The position numbers were made by a program, and so were the translations under genes. Source: Buttiauxella sp. B2 (lineage in GTDB: Bacteria > Pseudomonadota > Gammaproteobacteria > Enterobacterales > Enterobacteriaceae). Taken from it: a stretch of 64,000 nt of DNA. Numbering within the stretch: position 1 is the first letter of the stretch; every line of letters starts with the position of its first letter. Of this stretch, positions 40,044 to 48,527 are shown one piece after another. Below the pieces are notes generated by a model, which had not been told where the DNA came from, made no database searches, and saw only the letters and a list, made by a program, of their open reading frames with translations. The stretch spans positions 62,001 to 126,000 of the forward strand of contig NZ_VEXQ01000005.1 in assembly GCF_006376615.1 (NCBI RefSeq). The letters run 5' to 3'.

Positions 40044-40754
40044 TTACTCGTGTCGCGGCGCAATAAATTTATACCCTTTTCCCCACACCGTAAGAATGAA
40101 CTCGGGCTCTGCGGGGTTATCTTCAATCTTGATGCGTAACCGGTTGATGTGGGTGTTAACCGTGTGTTCGTAACCTTCGTGTTGATAGCCCCAAACCTGG
40201 TTGAGCAGATTGAGGCGTGAAAAAACTTTTCCCGGATGTTTGGCAAAGAACCACAGCAGGTCAAACTCGCGCGGCGTAAGCTCAACAGGTTGCTCTCTAA
40301 GGCGAACATCACGGGCTAACGGATCGATGGTGAGCCGTTCGAATGTCAGCGTTCCTGCATCCTGCATCAAGTTCTGGCTCATGGCTTCCTGGCGGCGGAA
40401 TAACGCTTTGACTCGCGCCACGAGTTCCAGCATCGAGAAAGGTTTTGCCAGATAGTCATCGGCTCCAAGCTCCAGACCCAAAACCCGGTGCGTTTCACTT
40501 GAACGGGCGCTGATCATTACGATCGGCGTGTAACGCGTCATGGTGCGCGCATGGCGACATATCTCCAGGCCATCGACGCCCGGTAACATGAGATCAAGAA
40601 TCAGCGCATCCCAACCGCCCTGTTTAAGTAATTCCAGCCCCAGTGAACCATCTGCCGCATGGACAATTTCAAAACCTTCTTCTCGCAAATGCAGCTGCAA
40701 AAGTTCAGCAATATTTTCGTCGTCCTCAACAATTAATAATTTTTTGGGCTTCAT
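40044..40754 (-). CDS. OmpR/PhoB-type response regulator
   Basis: 236 residues: a receiver domain with acidic pocket (EDDE), phospho-acceptor D54 (LILDLMLPG), Thr/Ser and Lys (AKPFS), then an OmpR-type winged helix (ELTPREFDLLWF to GYKFIAP). The ATG at 40754 is preceded by AGGCGA; a GTG one codon earlier is also possible. Transcribed with the kinase and divergent from the cytochrome b561 gene across 143 bp, where its binding site would be expected. Confidence 0.9.
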   Translation of the reverse strand: MKPKKLLIVEDDENIAELLQLHLREEGFEIVHAADGSLGLELLKQGGWDALILDLMLPGVDGLEICRHARTMTRYTPIVMISARSSETHRVLGLELGADDYLAKPFSMLELVARVKALFRRQEAMSQNLMQDAGTLTFERLTIDPLARDVRLREQPVELTPREFDLLWFFAKHPGKVFSRLNLLNQVWGYQHEGYEHTVNTHINRLRIKIEDNPAEPEFILTVWGKGYKFIAPRHE

Positions 40755-40897
40755 CACTTCGCCTTTTATCCACCAGTTACAGGAAGTCTATACAACAAAT
40801 GAGCGTCGAGTTATCACATTTAATTTAACTTTTCGTGAGACTTTGGCGAACAGATTTAGGCCACACTCATTACAACGCAATAACGGGAAATAAAACT

Positions 40898-41509
40898 ATG
40901 GATACGCCAACGTTTCAGGTTAAACCCGCCATAGTTCATCCACGGTGGCTAAGGGTTTGCCACTGGTTGAACGCGCTCGCCATACTCATTATGGTCACCA
41001 GCGGATGGCGCATTTATAACGCCTCGCCGTTGTTTAATTTCAGTTTTCCGAATGAGTTAACACTCGGTGGCTGGTTAGGAGGCGCGTTGCAGTGGCATTT
41101 TGCAGGGATGTGGTTATTCGGCATTAATGGTGTGATTTACCTGCTGATTAATATTTTCAGTGGTCGCCTGAAACGCAAATTTTGGCCTTTATCACCACGC
41201 GAATTAATAAACGATTTTTTAGCTGCGCTGCGTGGAAAGCTGGCTCATGAGGATCTCAGCCACTACAACACGGTACAAAAATTGGCGTATCTGTTTGTGA
41301 TGATCGACGGGATCATTCTGGTTTGCTCCGGCTTGGTCGTGTGGAAATCGGTGCAGTTTCCGCTGTTAAGGGAATTACTCGGCGGTTATGACACTGCGCG
41401 CATTATTCATTTCTTTGCTATGTCCGGAATGGTCGCATTTGTTGTCATTCATCTAATTATGGTGGCATTGGTTCCCAAAACTTTACTCGCCATGCTGCGT
41501 GGGCGATAA
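40898..41509 (+). CDS. Cytochrome b561-type membrane protein
   Basis: 203 residues with four hydrophobic helices and candidate haem-ligand histidines in HPRWLRVCHWLN, WHFAGMW, RIIHFFA and VVIHLIM. This is the di-haem b561 type found beside periplasmic molybdo-enzymes. It probably feeds quinol electrons to the oxidoreductase encoded 9 bases downstream, in place of MsrQ (YedZ). The ATG at 40898 has GGGAAA upstream. Confidence 0.9.
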   Translation: MDTPTFQVKPAIVHPRWLRVCHWLNALAILIMVTSGWRIYNASPLFNFSFPNELTLGGWLGGALQWHFAGMWLFGINGVIYLLINIFSGRLKRKFWPLSPRELINDFLAALRGKLAHEDLSHYNTVQKLAYLFVMIDGIILVCSGLVVWKSVQFPLLRELLGGYDTARIIHFFAMSGMVAFVVIHLIMVALVPKTLLAMLRGR

Positions 41510-41518
41510 GGGAAAAAA

Positions 41519-42307
41519 ATGAACAATAAAAATAAGATTTTTTCTGATTCCGACAAAGCTGCCATTATTCAGGATGCGACACAGCAAATTAATAAGCAGT
41601 TATCGTCTGAAGGCCGTCGCCGATTTTTAAAACAAGGTTTAACGCTCGGCGGTTTAATGATGCTGACCGGTTGCGATATTAGTGATAACAAATCAGTCGA
41701 AACCACTTTAAGCGGTATTTCACGCTTTAACGATCGCATCCAGGCGATGTTATTTAATGCCAACGATCTGGCTCCGGTTTATCCTGAAAGCATGATGACG
41801 CGCCCGTTTCCTTTCAATGCTTTTTATAGTGAGGACGAAGCTCCCGTTATAAATGGTGACGATTATCGTCTGGAGGTTGCAGGCCTGGTGGCTGATAAGC
41901 GCCCATGGACGCTAGCACAATTACACCAGATGGCGCAGGTCAGCCAAGTAACGCGCCATATCTGCGTTGAAGGATGGAGCGCTATTGGCAAATGGGGAGG
42001 TGTGCCGTTCTCTTTATTTCTTAAGGGTATTGGTGCCGATCTGAACGCCCGTTACGTTAGCTTCAAATGTGCTGATGATTATTACACCAGCATTGATATG
42101 GCAACCGCACTTCACCCACAGACCATTATTGCACTCACTTACGATGGCCAAATATTGCCACGTAAATATGGTTTTCCAATGAAATTAAGAATGCCTACCA
42201 AGCTTGGCTATAAAAACCCAAAACATATTTTGGTTATGGAAGTCACTAATCGCTACCCAGGAGGTTACTGGGAGGACCAGGGCTATAACTGGTTTGGCGG
42301 CAGCTAA
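41519..42307 (+). CDS. Tat-exported molybdopterin oxidoreductase, MsrP/sulfite-oxidase fold
   Basis: 262 residues. The N-terminus carries a twin-arginine motif (R33-R35, RRRFLK) followed by a hydrophobic stretch ending in a lipobox (LTGC, C52), so it is probably a Tat lipoprotein. The oxidoreductase molybdopterin-binding domain follows, with the Mo-ligand Cys C149 in HICVEGWSAIG. MsrP (YedY) of this fold reduces periplasmic methionine sulfoxide. AAGGGA site before the ATG. Coupled with the b561 gene and followed by a Met-rich secreted protein. Confidence 0.88.
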   Translation: MNNKNKIFSDSDKAAIIQDATQQINKQLSSEGRRRFLKQGLTLGGLMMLTGCDISDNKSVETTLSGISRFNDRIQAMLFNANDLAPVYPESMMTRPFPFNAFYSEDEAPVINGDDYRLEVAGLVADKRPWTLAQLHQMAQVSQVTRHICVEGWSAIGKWGGVPFSLFLKGIGADLNARYVSFKCADDYYTSIDMATALHPQTIIALTYDGQILPRKYGFPMKLRMPTKLGYKNPKHILVMEVTNRYPGGYWEDQGYNWFGGS

Positions 42308-42311
42308 CAAC

Positions 42312-42371
42312 ATATCCGTCATCCTTCAAGTTGCAGAGTTATTGGCTGCAACTCAAATGCTAAAGGTTATA
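42312..42371. repeat. Short ERIC-like palindrome
   Basis: About 60 bp: ATATCCGTCATCCTTCAAG and TTGCAG on the left, then GGCTGCAACTCAAAT and GGTTATA on the right, forming a near-palindrome without the central ERIC core. It fills most of the gap between the molybdo-oxidoreductase gene and the Met-rich protein gene. Confidence 0.65.
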
Positions 42372-42415
42372 TGTAGTTACCATCTGTAGTTAATAACACG
42401 ACGAGGAAATAAAAA

Positions 42416-42679
42416 ATGAAAAAACTCTACGCTGCTCTGATGTGCTCAGCATTATTCTTTGGTATTGCTGGCGCTAATGCGGCCGATAGTATGGCGAAAG
42501 ATAGTATGGCGAAAGATAACATGGAGAAAATGTCCCATGACTGTTCTAAAGACAGTATGAAAAAAGACTGTATGTCGAAAGAGCATATGTCTAAGAATGG
42601 CATGACTAAAGATCATATGTCCAAAGACAAGATGACCAAAGATAATATGTCTAAAGACGATATGAGTAAAAAACAATAA
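42416..42679 (+). CDS. Secreted pentapeptide MxKDx repeat protein (Met-rich)
   Basis: 87 residues: a signal peptide of 23 residues ending ANAA, then 64 residues built from eleven pentads of the type D-x-M-x-K (DSMAK, DNMEK, DHMSK, DDMSK). The mature part has 12 Met, many Lys and Asp, three His and two Cys, and no hydrophobic core, so it should be disordered. Protein families of this repeat are known but little studied. Next to an MsrP-like enzyme it could be a renewable methionine oxidant sink, as proposed for MrpX of Azospira suillum; that is inference. A good AGGAAA site precedes the ATG. Confidence 0.9.
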   Translation: MKKLYAALMCSALFFGIAGANAADSMAKDSMAKDNMEKMSHDCSKDSMKKDCMSKEHMSKNGMTKDHMSKDKMTKDNMSKDDMSKKQ

Positions 42680-42686
42680 CCCGAAT

Positions 42687-42724
42687 AATGGCAGTCACTT
42701 GAGTATTCAGGTGATTGCCATTTA
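42687..42724. terminator. Terminator between the Met-rich gene and ygfF
   Basis: AATGGCAGTCACTTGA pairs with AGGTGATTGCCATT with two mismatches, followed by TTATTTTATTT. It sits between convergent genes and can act in both directions. Confidence 0.8.
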
Positions 42725-42726
42725 TT

Positions 42727-43470
42727 TTATTTACCGCCAGCCAAATCGAGGAAACTGCCCGTCACGTAAGAGGCTTTGTCGCTAAGCAGCCAGGCAATTG
42801 CCTGCGCGACTTCTTCCGGTTGCCCACCACGCTTCATAGGTAAGAGATCTTTTACGCGGTCGACTCGGCCTGCTTCCCCACCAGACGCGTGCATGTCGGT
42901 GTAAATAAACCCGGGGCGCACACCATTAACGCGAATACCCTGCGACGCCACTTCTAAAGAAAGCCCGGTCGTTAGCGTATCTACCGCGCCTTTTGACGCA
43001 GCATAGTCAACATATTCGCCTGGAGCGCCTAAGCGCGAAGCCGCCGATGAAACGTTAACAATCGCACCACCTTCCCCGCCATGACGGAAAGCCATACGTT
43101 TTACCGCTTCGCGGCAACAGAGAAAATAGCCCGTTACGTTGGTTGCAAGAACACGGTTAATACGTTCGGCCGTGAGCTCTTCAATGGTGGATTGCTGGAA
43201 CAGAATTCCGGCGTTGTTGACCAATGCGCTAACCGGCCCGAATGCGTTGTCAATTTCCACGAACATCGCCATAACTTGCAGCTCATCGGAAATATCCGCT
43301 TTGATGGCGATGGCTTCACCGCCAGCTTCGCGAATAGTGTTAATCACCTCATCCGCCGCCTGTTTATTACGTTGATAATTTACGACGACTTTGTAACCAG
43401 ATTGCGCCAACAGCAGCGATGTAGATTTACCAATACCACGGCTGCCGCCAGTTACCAGTACCACTCCCAT
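42727..43470 (-). CDS. ygfF: YgfF short-chain dehydrogenase/reductase
   Basis: 247 residues, same length as E. coli YgfF. Rossmann fold with cofactor motif GGSRGIGKS, NNAG and the catalytic Ser...YxxxK (YVDYAASK). The Arg after the first strand-loop suggests NADP(H) preference. Substrate unknown. A start at 43530 in frame is longer than the family; the ATG at 43470 (MGVVLVTGG) is preceded by GGAGGTTG. Confidence 0.93.
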   Translation of the reverse strand: MGVVLVTGGSRGIGKSTSLLLAQSGYKVVVNYQRNKQAADEVINTIREAGGEAIAIKADISDELQVMAMFVEIDNAFGPVSALVNNAGILFQQSTIEELTAERINRVLATNVTGYFLCCREAVKRMAFRHGGEGGAIVNVSSAASRLGAPGEYVDYAASKGAVDTLTTGLSLEVASQGIRVNGVRPGFIYTDMHASGGEAGRVDRVKDLLPMKRGGQPEEVAQAIAWLLSDKASYVTGSFLDLAGGK

Positions 43471-43496
43471 TTCAACCTCCTGATTTACAGATAAAA

Positions 43497-43520
43497 CAAA
43501 GGGCACCGAAGTGCCCTTAA
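43497..43520 (-). terminator. Terminator after gcvP
   Basis: On the minus strand AAGGGCACTTCGGTGCCCTT, a tight stem with a UUCG loop, is followed by TGTTTTATC. It ends the gcvTHP operon. Confidence 0.88.
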
Positions 43521-43540
43521 GATACTTCATGCAACTGTTA

Positions 43541-46414
43541 TTACTGGTATTCGCTCATTGGAACACAAGAGCAGAACAGATTACGGTCACCAAACACATC
43601 ATCCAGACGTTTCACAGTCGGCCAGTATTTGTTGCCGTGGCCCGTCGGGAATACCGCCAACTCGCGGGTGTATGGATGCGTCCAGTCAGCTACGATTTCG
43701 TCCTGCGTGTGCGGGGCGTTAACCAGCGGGTTATCTTCCAATGGCCATTCACCACGCGCAACACGATCGATTTCAGTGCGGATAGTCAGCATCGCATCAA
43801 TAAAGCGATCCAGTTCCAGTTTGCCTTCTGATTCGGTGGGCTCAACCATTAGCGTGCCCGCAACCGGGAACGACATCGTTGGCGCATGGAAACCGAAGTC
43901 AATTAAACGCTTAGCAATATCCAGTTCGCTAATGCCGGTCTCTTCTTTCAGTGGGCGAATGTCGAGAATGCATTCATGCGCCACGTGACCATTGCGCCCG
44001 GTGTACAGCACAGGGAAAGCAGACTTCAGACGAGTCGCAATATAGTTAGCATTCAGAATTGCCACCTGGCTTGCTTTTTTCAGCCCTTGCGCACCCATCA
44101 TGCGGATATACATCCAACTGATTGGCAGAATCGATGCGCTGCCAAACGGTGCCGCAGAAACAGCACCCTGTTGGGTTAGCATCTCTTCAATTTGCACTAC
44201 GCTATGGCCTGGCACGAACGGAGCCAGGTGCGCTTTCACACCGATTGGACCCATGCCTGGGCCGCCGCCGCCGTGTGGAATGCAGAAGGTTTTATGCAAG
44301 TTAAGGTGCGAAACGTCTGCGCCGATATAACCTGGTGAAGTAATCCCCACCTGCGCGTTCATGTTCGCGCCATCAAGGTAAACCTGGCCGCCGAACTGAT
44401 GAACAATCTGACACACTTCGCGGATCGTTTCTTCGTACACACCGTGAGTAGACGGATAGGTCACCATGATGCAGGAAAGCGCATCTCCAGCTTGCTCAGC
44501 TTTAAGGCGCAGATCGTGAAGATCAATATTGCCTTGCTTATCACACGCAACAACGACCACTTCCATGCCAGCCATTTGTGCTGATGCCGGGTTAGTACCG
44601 TGTGCTGAGCTTGGGATCAGGCAAAGATTACGGCTGCCTTCATTGCGGCTTTCGTGGTAGCGGCGGATAGCCAACAGGCCCGCGTATTCACCCTGTGCGC
44701 CGGAGTTTGGCTGCATGCAAAGCGCGTCGTAACCCGTTAGTTTTACCAGCCAATCAGAAAGCTGGGAGATCATCTGATGATACCCTTCTGCCTGATTTGC
44801 CGGGCAGAACGGGTGCAGTTCAGCAAATTCAGGCCAGGTAATTGGAATCATCTCAGCTGCAGCATTCAACTTCATGGTGCAAGAGCCAAGCGGGATCATG
44901 GCCTGATTCAGTGCCAGATCTTTACGCTCAAGCGAGTGCATATAACGCATCATTTCGGTTTCGCTGTGGTAGCGATTAAATACCGGATGAGTCAGGATCG
45001 CGTCTTCACGCAGCATTCCTGCTGAGATCGACAGGCTATCACCCGCAACGTTTTGATCTAACTTGTCGATATCCAGGCCGTGGTTTTCACCCAATAACAC
45101 ACCGAACAAAGCCTGCACATCTTCACGTGTAGTGGCTTCATCAAGTGTGATGCCAACGGCATTGAGAATGTCGCTACGCAGGTTTATTTCATTGGCTTCG
45201 GCACGTGCCAGAACAGCGGCTTTATCAGCAACTTCAACACACAGTGTGTCGAACCAATGCTTGTGACGCAGTACCAGGCCTTTTTGTTGCAGGCCAGCCG
45301 CCAGAATATCAGCCAGGCGGTGAATTCGCCCTGCAATACGTTTCAGGCCAGCCGGGCCGTGGAATACCGCATACAGACTTGCAATATTCGCCAGTAAAAC
45401 CTGAGAAGTACAAATATTGGAGTTCGCTTTTTCGCGGCGGATATGTTGCTCGCGAGTTTGCATCGCCATGCGCAGCGCAGTACGGCCCGCGGCATCGCGG
45501 GATACGCCGATAATACGGCCTGGCATGGAGCGTTTGAATTCGTCGCGGGCAGCAAAGAACGCGGCATGTGGGCCGCCGTAACCCATCGGTACACCAAAAC
45601 GCTGTGCGGAACCAAACACAATGTCTGCACCTTGCTTGCCTGGCGCCGTCAGCAGAACCAGCGTCATGAAGTCAGCGGCAACACTCACGATGACTTTGCG
45701 TTGTTTCAGTTCGGTAATCAGGGCGCTGTAATCATGGACTTCGCCCGTAGTGCCCACTTGTTGCAGCAGCACACCGAACACATCCTGATGATCCAGCACT
45801 TTTGCCGCATCATCGACAATCACGTCAAAGCCGAAGGTTTCAGCACGCGTACGCACAACATCCAGCGTTTGCGGATGTACGTCAGCGGCAACAAAGAAAC
45901 GGTTAGCATTTTTCAGTTTGCTAACACGCTTGGCCATAGCCATTGCTTCTGCGGCAGCGGTCGCTTCGTCCAGTAAAGAAGCTGAGGCAATGTCCAGCCC
46001 GGTCAAATCCAGCGTCACTTGCTGGAAGTTGAGCAGAGCCTCAAGACGGCCTTGAGAAACTTCAGGTTGATACGGCGTGTACGCGGTATACCAGCCTGGA
46101 TTTTCCAGCATGTTGCGCAGGATAACCGGCGGAGTTTGCACCGCGGTGTAACCCATGCCGATGTATGTTTTGAAACGCTTGTTACGGCTGGCAATGGTCT
46201 TTAATTCAGCCAGGGCCGCGAATTCTGTAGCAGCCTCACCCACCTGTGGTGGCTCGGCAAGCTGGATATCAGCCGGAACGATCGACGCGATCAGCTCGTT
46301 TAACGAACGAGCGCCCACCGTCTCCAGCATTTCATGTTGCTGCTGTGCGTTCGGTCCAATGTGACGGTCGATAAACGCTTCGTGATTTTCAAGCTGACGT
46401 AAAGACTGGGTCAT
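43541..46414 (-). CDS. gcvP: Glycine dehydrogenase (decarboxylating), P-protein
   Basis: 957 residues, as in E. coli. PLP-dependent two-domain P-protein; the PLP lysine is in [20 protein letters not shown]. It decarboxylates glycine and passes the aminomethyl group to lipoyl-GcvH. Start MTQSLRQLE matches E. coli. Last gene of gcvTHP, 76 bases after gcvH with a hairpin between. Confidence 0.98.
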   Translation of the reverse strand: MTQSLRQLENHEAFIDRHIGPNAQQQHEMLETVGARSLNELIASIVPADIQLAEPPQVGEAATEFAALAELKTIASRNKRFKTYIGMGYTAVQTPPVILRNMLENPGWYTAYTPYQPEVSQGRLEALLNFQQVTLDLTGLDIASASLLDEATAAAEAMAMAKRVSKLKNANRFFVAADVHPQTLDVVRTRAETFGFDVIVDDAAKVLDHQDVFGVLLQQVGTTGEVHDYSALITELKQRKVIVSVAADFMTLVLLTAPGKQGADIVFGSAQRFGVPMGYGGPHAAFFAARDEFKRSMPGRIIGVSRDAAGRTALRMAMQTREQHIRREKANSNICTSQVLLANIASLYAVFHGPAGLKRIAGRIHRLADILAAGLQQKGLVLRHKHWFDTLCVEVADKAAVLARAEANEINLRSDILNAVGITLDEATTREDVQALFGVLLGENHGLDIDKLDQNVAGDSLSISAGMLREDAILTHPVFNRYHSETEMMRYMHSLERKDLALNQAMIPLGSCTMKLNAAAEMIPITWPEFAELHPFCPANQAEGYHQMISQLSDWLVKLTGYDALCMQPNSGAQGEYAGLLAIRRYHESRNEGSRNLCLIPSSAHGTNPASAQMAGMEVVVVACDKQGNIDLHDLRLKAEQAGDALSCIMVTYPSTHGVYEETIREVCQIVHQFGGQVYLDGANMNAQVGITSPGYIGADVSHLNLHKTFCIPHGGGGPGMGPIGVKAHLAPFVPGHSVVQIEEMLTQQGAVSAAPFGSASILPISWMYIRMMGAQGLKKASQVAILNANYIATRLKSAFPVLYTGRNGHVAHECILDIRPLKEETGISELDIAKRLIDFGFHAPTMSFPVAGTLMVEPTESEGKLELDRFIDAMLTIRTEIDRVARGEWPLEDNPLVNAPHTQDEIVADWTHPYTRELAVFPTGHGNKYWPTVKRLDDVFGDRNLFCSCVPMSEYQ

Positions 46415-46454
46415 GAGCGGTGATTCCTGAAACATGCATTGAGGCGAAACGGTA

Positions 46455-46481
46455 TGCCCCCTCTCGTGAGGAGAGGGGGCA
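46455..46481. repeat. Intercistronic hairpin between gcvH and gcvP
   Basis: TGCCCCCTCTC and GAGAGGGGGCA form a perfect 11-bp stem with a five-base loop. It is GC-rich without a T-run, so it is more likely to affect mRNA stability or relative P-protein expression than to stop transcription fully. Confidence 0.8.
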
Positions 46482-46490
46482 ATAAAAGAC

Positions 46491-46880
46491 TTACTCGTCT
46501 TCTAACAGGGCTTCATACGCGGTGGCATCCAACAAACCGTCCAGTTCGGACTCATCGCTGGCTTTGATCTTGAAGATCCAACCCGCGGTGTATGGTTCGC
46601 TATTGATAAGCTCTGGGGTGTCGCTGAGTTCGTTGTTCACGGCGATGATTTCACCGCTGATTGGCGCATAAATATCGGATGCGGCTTTTACAGATTCAGC
46701 AACGGCACAATCATCGCCAGTGCTTACTGTTGCGCCAACGTCAGGCAGGTCAACAAACACCATGTCGCCCAACAGCTCTTGCGCATGCTCGGTGATACCT
46801 ACGGTGTAAGTCCCATCAGCTTCTTTACGCAGCCACTCGTGCTCTTTGCTGTATTTCAATTCGTTCGGCACATTGCTCAT
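46491..46880 (-). CDS. gcvH: Glycine cleavage H-protein
   Basis: 129 residues, as in E. coli. Lipoyl-carrier fold with the modified Lys in [13 protein letters not shown]. It shuttles the aminomethyl intermediate between GcvP, GcvT and Lpd. Start [16 protein letters not shown], 23 bases after gcvT. Confidence 0.98.
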   Translation of the reverse strand: MSNVPNELKYSKEHEWLRKEADGTYTVGITEHAQELLGDMVFVDLPDVGATVSTGDDCAVAESVKAASDIYAPISGEIIAVNNELSDTPELINSEPYTAGWIFKIKASDESELDGLLDATAYEALLEDE

Positions 46881-46903
46881 TGTTCTTCTCCTGATTTCAA
46901 AAT

Positions 46904-48001
46904 TCACTGCGCGACAGCTTTACCGCCGCGAACAAAAATAGGTTTAGTCACTTTTACAGGCATTTCTCGGTTGCGGATTTGAACAATTGCCGTTTCGCCA
47001 ATACCTGCCGGTACACGCGCCAGAGCGATGCTGTAACCCAACGTCGGCGAGAAGGTTCCGCTAGTGATAACGCCTTCATGGATGTTGCCTGATTCATCAG
47101 TAAAACGAACAGGCAGCTCATTACGTAATACGCCTTTTTCCGTCATGATCAAGCCAACGAGCTGGTCAGATCCCTTCTCGCGCTGTTGTTCCAGCGCTTC
47201 ACGGCCGATGAAGTCGCGGTCTTCAGGCTGCCAGGCGATAGTCCAACCCATATTCGCCGCCAGTGGAGAGATGCTCTCGTCCATTTCCTGGCTGTACAGG
47301 TTCATGCCGGATTCCAGACGCAGCGTATCACGTGCACCCAATCCGCAAGGTTTCACGCCAATTTCGACCAACTGCGCCCAAAACTCAGCAGCTTTTTCGT
47401 TTGGCATGGCAATTTCGTAACCCGCTTCACCGGTATAACCGGTAGTCGCAATAAACAGGTCGCCCGCCTGAACGCCAAAGAATGGCTTCATACCAGCAAC
47501 GGCATTACGTTGTTCTTCAGTGAAAAGTTGCGCGGCTTTGGCTTGAGCGTTTGGCCCTTGAACGGCAATCAGCGATAGGTCATCACGCACGGTGACAGAA
47601 ACAGAGAACGGTTCGGCATGTTGATTAATCCAGGCCAGATCTTTTTCGCGAGTAGCGGAGTTCACTACAAGGCGGAAATAGTCTTCAGTCTGGAAATAGA
47701 TAATCAGGTCATCGATAACACCGCCGGAGGCATTCAGCATTGCGGTGTAGAGGGCTTTACCCGGCTGGGTCAGTTTGGCGACGTCGTTTGCCACTAAGTA
47801 ACGCAGGAATTCGCGGGTACGGCTACCTTTCAGGTCGACGATGGTCATGTGGGAGACATCAAACATCCCGGCATCGTTGCGCACTGCGTGGTGCTCATCA
47901 ATCTGCGACCCGTAGTGCAATGGCATCATCCAGCCATGGAAATCCACCATACGCGCACCGCAGAGATTGTGCTGTTCAAACAAAGGGGTCTTTTGAGTCA
48001 T
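46904..48001 (-). CDS. gcvT: Glycine cleavage aminomethyltransferase (T-protein)
   Basis: 365 residues (E. coli 364). The folate-binding GcvT fold is recognised by LYDxxGxM-type features ([24 protein letters not shown]) and by close identity to E. coli GcvT. It releases ammonia and makes 5,10-methylene-tetrahydrofolate. I chose the ATG at 48001 ([10 protein letters not shown]); an in-frame start at 48019 is possible. First gene of gcvTHP. Confidence 0.98.
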   Translation of the reverse strand: MTQKTPLFEQHNLCGARMVDFHGWMMPLHYGSQIDEHHAVRNDAGMFDVSHMTIVDLKGSRTREFLRYLVANDVAKLTQPGKALYTAMLNASGGVIDDLIIYFQTEDYFRLVVNSATREKDLAWINQHAEPFSVSVTVRDDLSLIAVQGPNAQAKAAQLFTEEQRNAVAGMKPFFGVQAGDLFIATTGYTGEAGYEIAMPNEKAAEFWAQLVEIGVKPCGLGARDTLRLESGMNLYSQEMDESISPLAANMGWTIAWQPEDRDFIGREALEQQREKGSDQLVGLIMTEKGVLRNELPVRFTDESGNIHEGVITSGTFSPTLGYSIALARVPAGIGETAIVQIRNREMPVKVTKPIFVRGGKAVAQ

Positions 48002-48090
48002 TTTTTCCTCTTTAACCATCTGGTTGAAAAGCGCTGTTCGCTTTTCATTTCGTCAGACGAAACCCGGCACCGCCACCGATCCCGATAGCG

Positions 48091-48396
48091 ACGCAAACGT
48101 TACCTTTTGCCTGAACTTACCACTGAATCGGGGAGTAAACCATAAGGGGGAAATGGTCATTGCATTAGCTTATGACCAAAACCAGAGGTGTGACATGCAG
48201 AGTATTCAACTGCAAAAATGCGAAGCACTACGCATAAACTAGAAGTGTTTTAGTTAGAATTTAGCGTTAGCTAACATTTACGACCATTTCAGAAACAAAT
48301 TCACTACATCACAAAAATCATGACATTAAAAAAAGTAATCCGAAATAATGCGTGAGATTAGAATTTTTCAAATGAGGTAATGTGATCTCACCCACA
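48091..48396 (-). promoter_or_regulatory. gcvTp: gcvTHP promoter region with PurR-like and CRP-like sites
   Basis: A PurR-like box ACGCAAACGTTACCTT lies at 48091-48106, about 90 bases before gcvT, in the position where PurR acts near the start site in E. coli. A CRP-like site TGTGATCTCACCCACA lies at 48381-48396, about 290 bases further up, consistent with the far-upstream CRP site reported for E. coli gcv. The long AT-rich stretch between them would bind GcvA and Lrp. No glycine riboswitch fold was seen. Both sites were found by eye. Confidence 0.55.
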
Positions 48397-48399
48397 TTC

Positions 48400-48527
48400 A
48401 ATGCTCTAAATAATTCGAGTGGCAGGTAGGCGGCAAGGGAGATGATCCCCAGAAGCTTACTTGAGTAAGTGACTGGGGGTCAGTGAGTGCAGCCAACACC
48501 CCTGCAACTTGAAGTATGACGAGTATT
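48400..48527. repeat. ERIC element abutting the ubiI stop codon
   Basis: About 128 bp. Left end CTCTAAATAATTCGAGTGG, central AGTAAGTGACTGGGGGTC, right end CAACTTGAAGTATGACGAGT. It is close to the ERIC consensus. It ends one base before the ubiI stop and starts at the CRP-like site, filling the gap between ubiI and the gcv promoter. Confidence 0.92.

Noticed and set aside
42476-42679. Repeated bases in the Met-rich gene as a CRISPR or satellite array
   Set aside because: The period is 15 bases, in frame, with a signal peptide and ribosome site; it is a protein repeat.
48002-48399. Glycine riboswitch before gcvT
   Set aside because: I could not find the conserved tandem aptamer core, and E. 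coli-type gcv is controlled by GcvA, Lrp, PurR and CRP.
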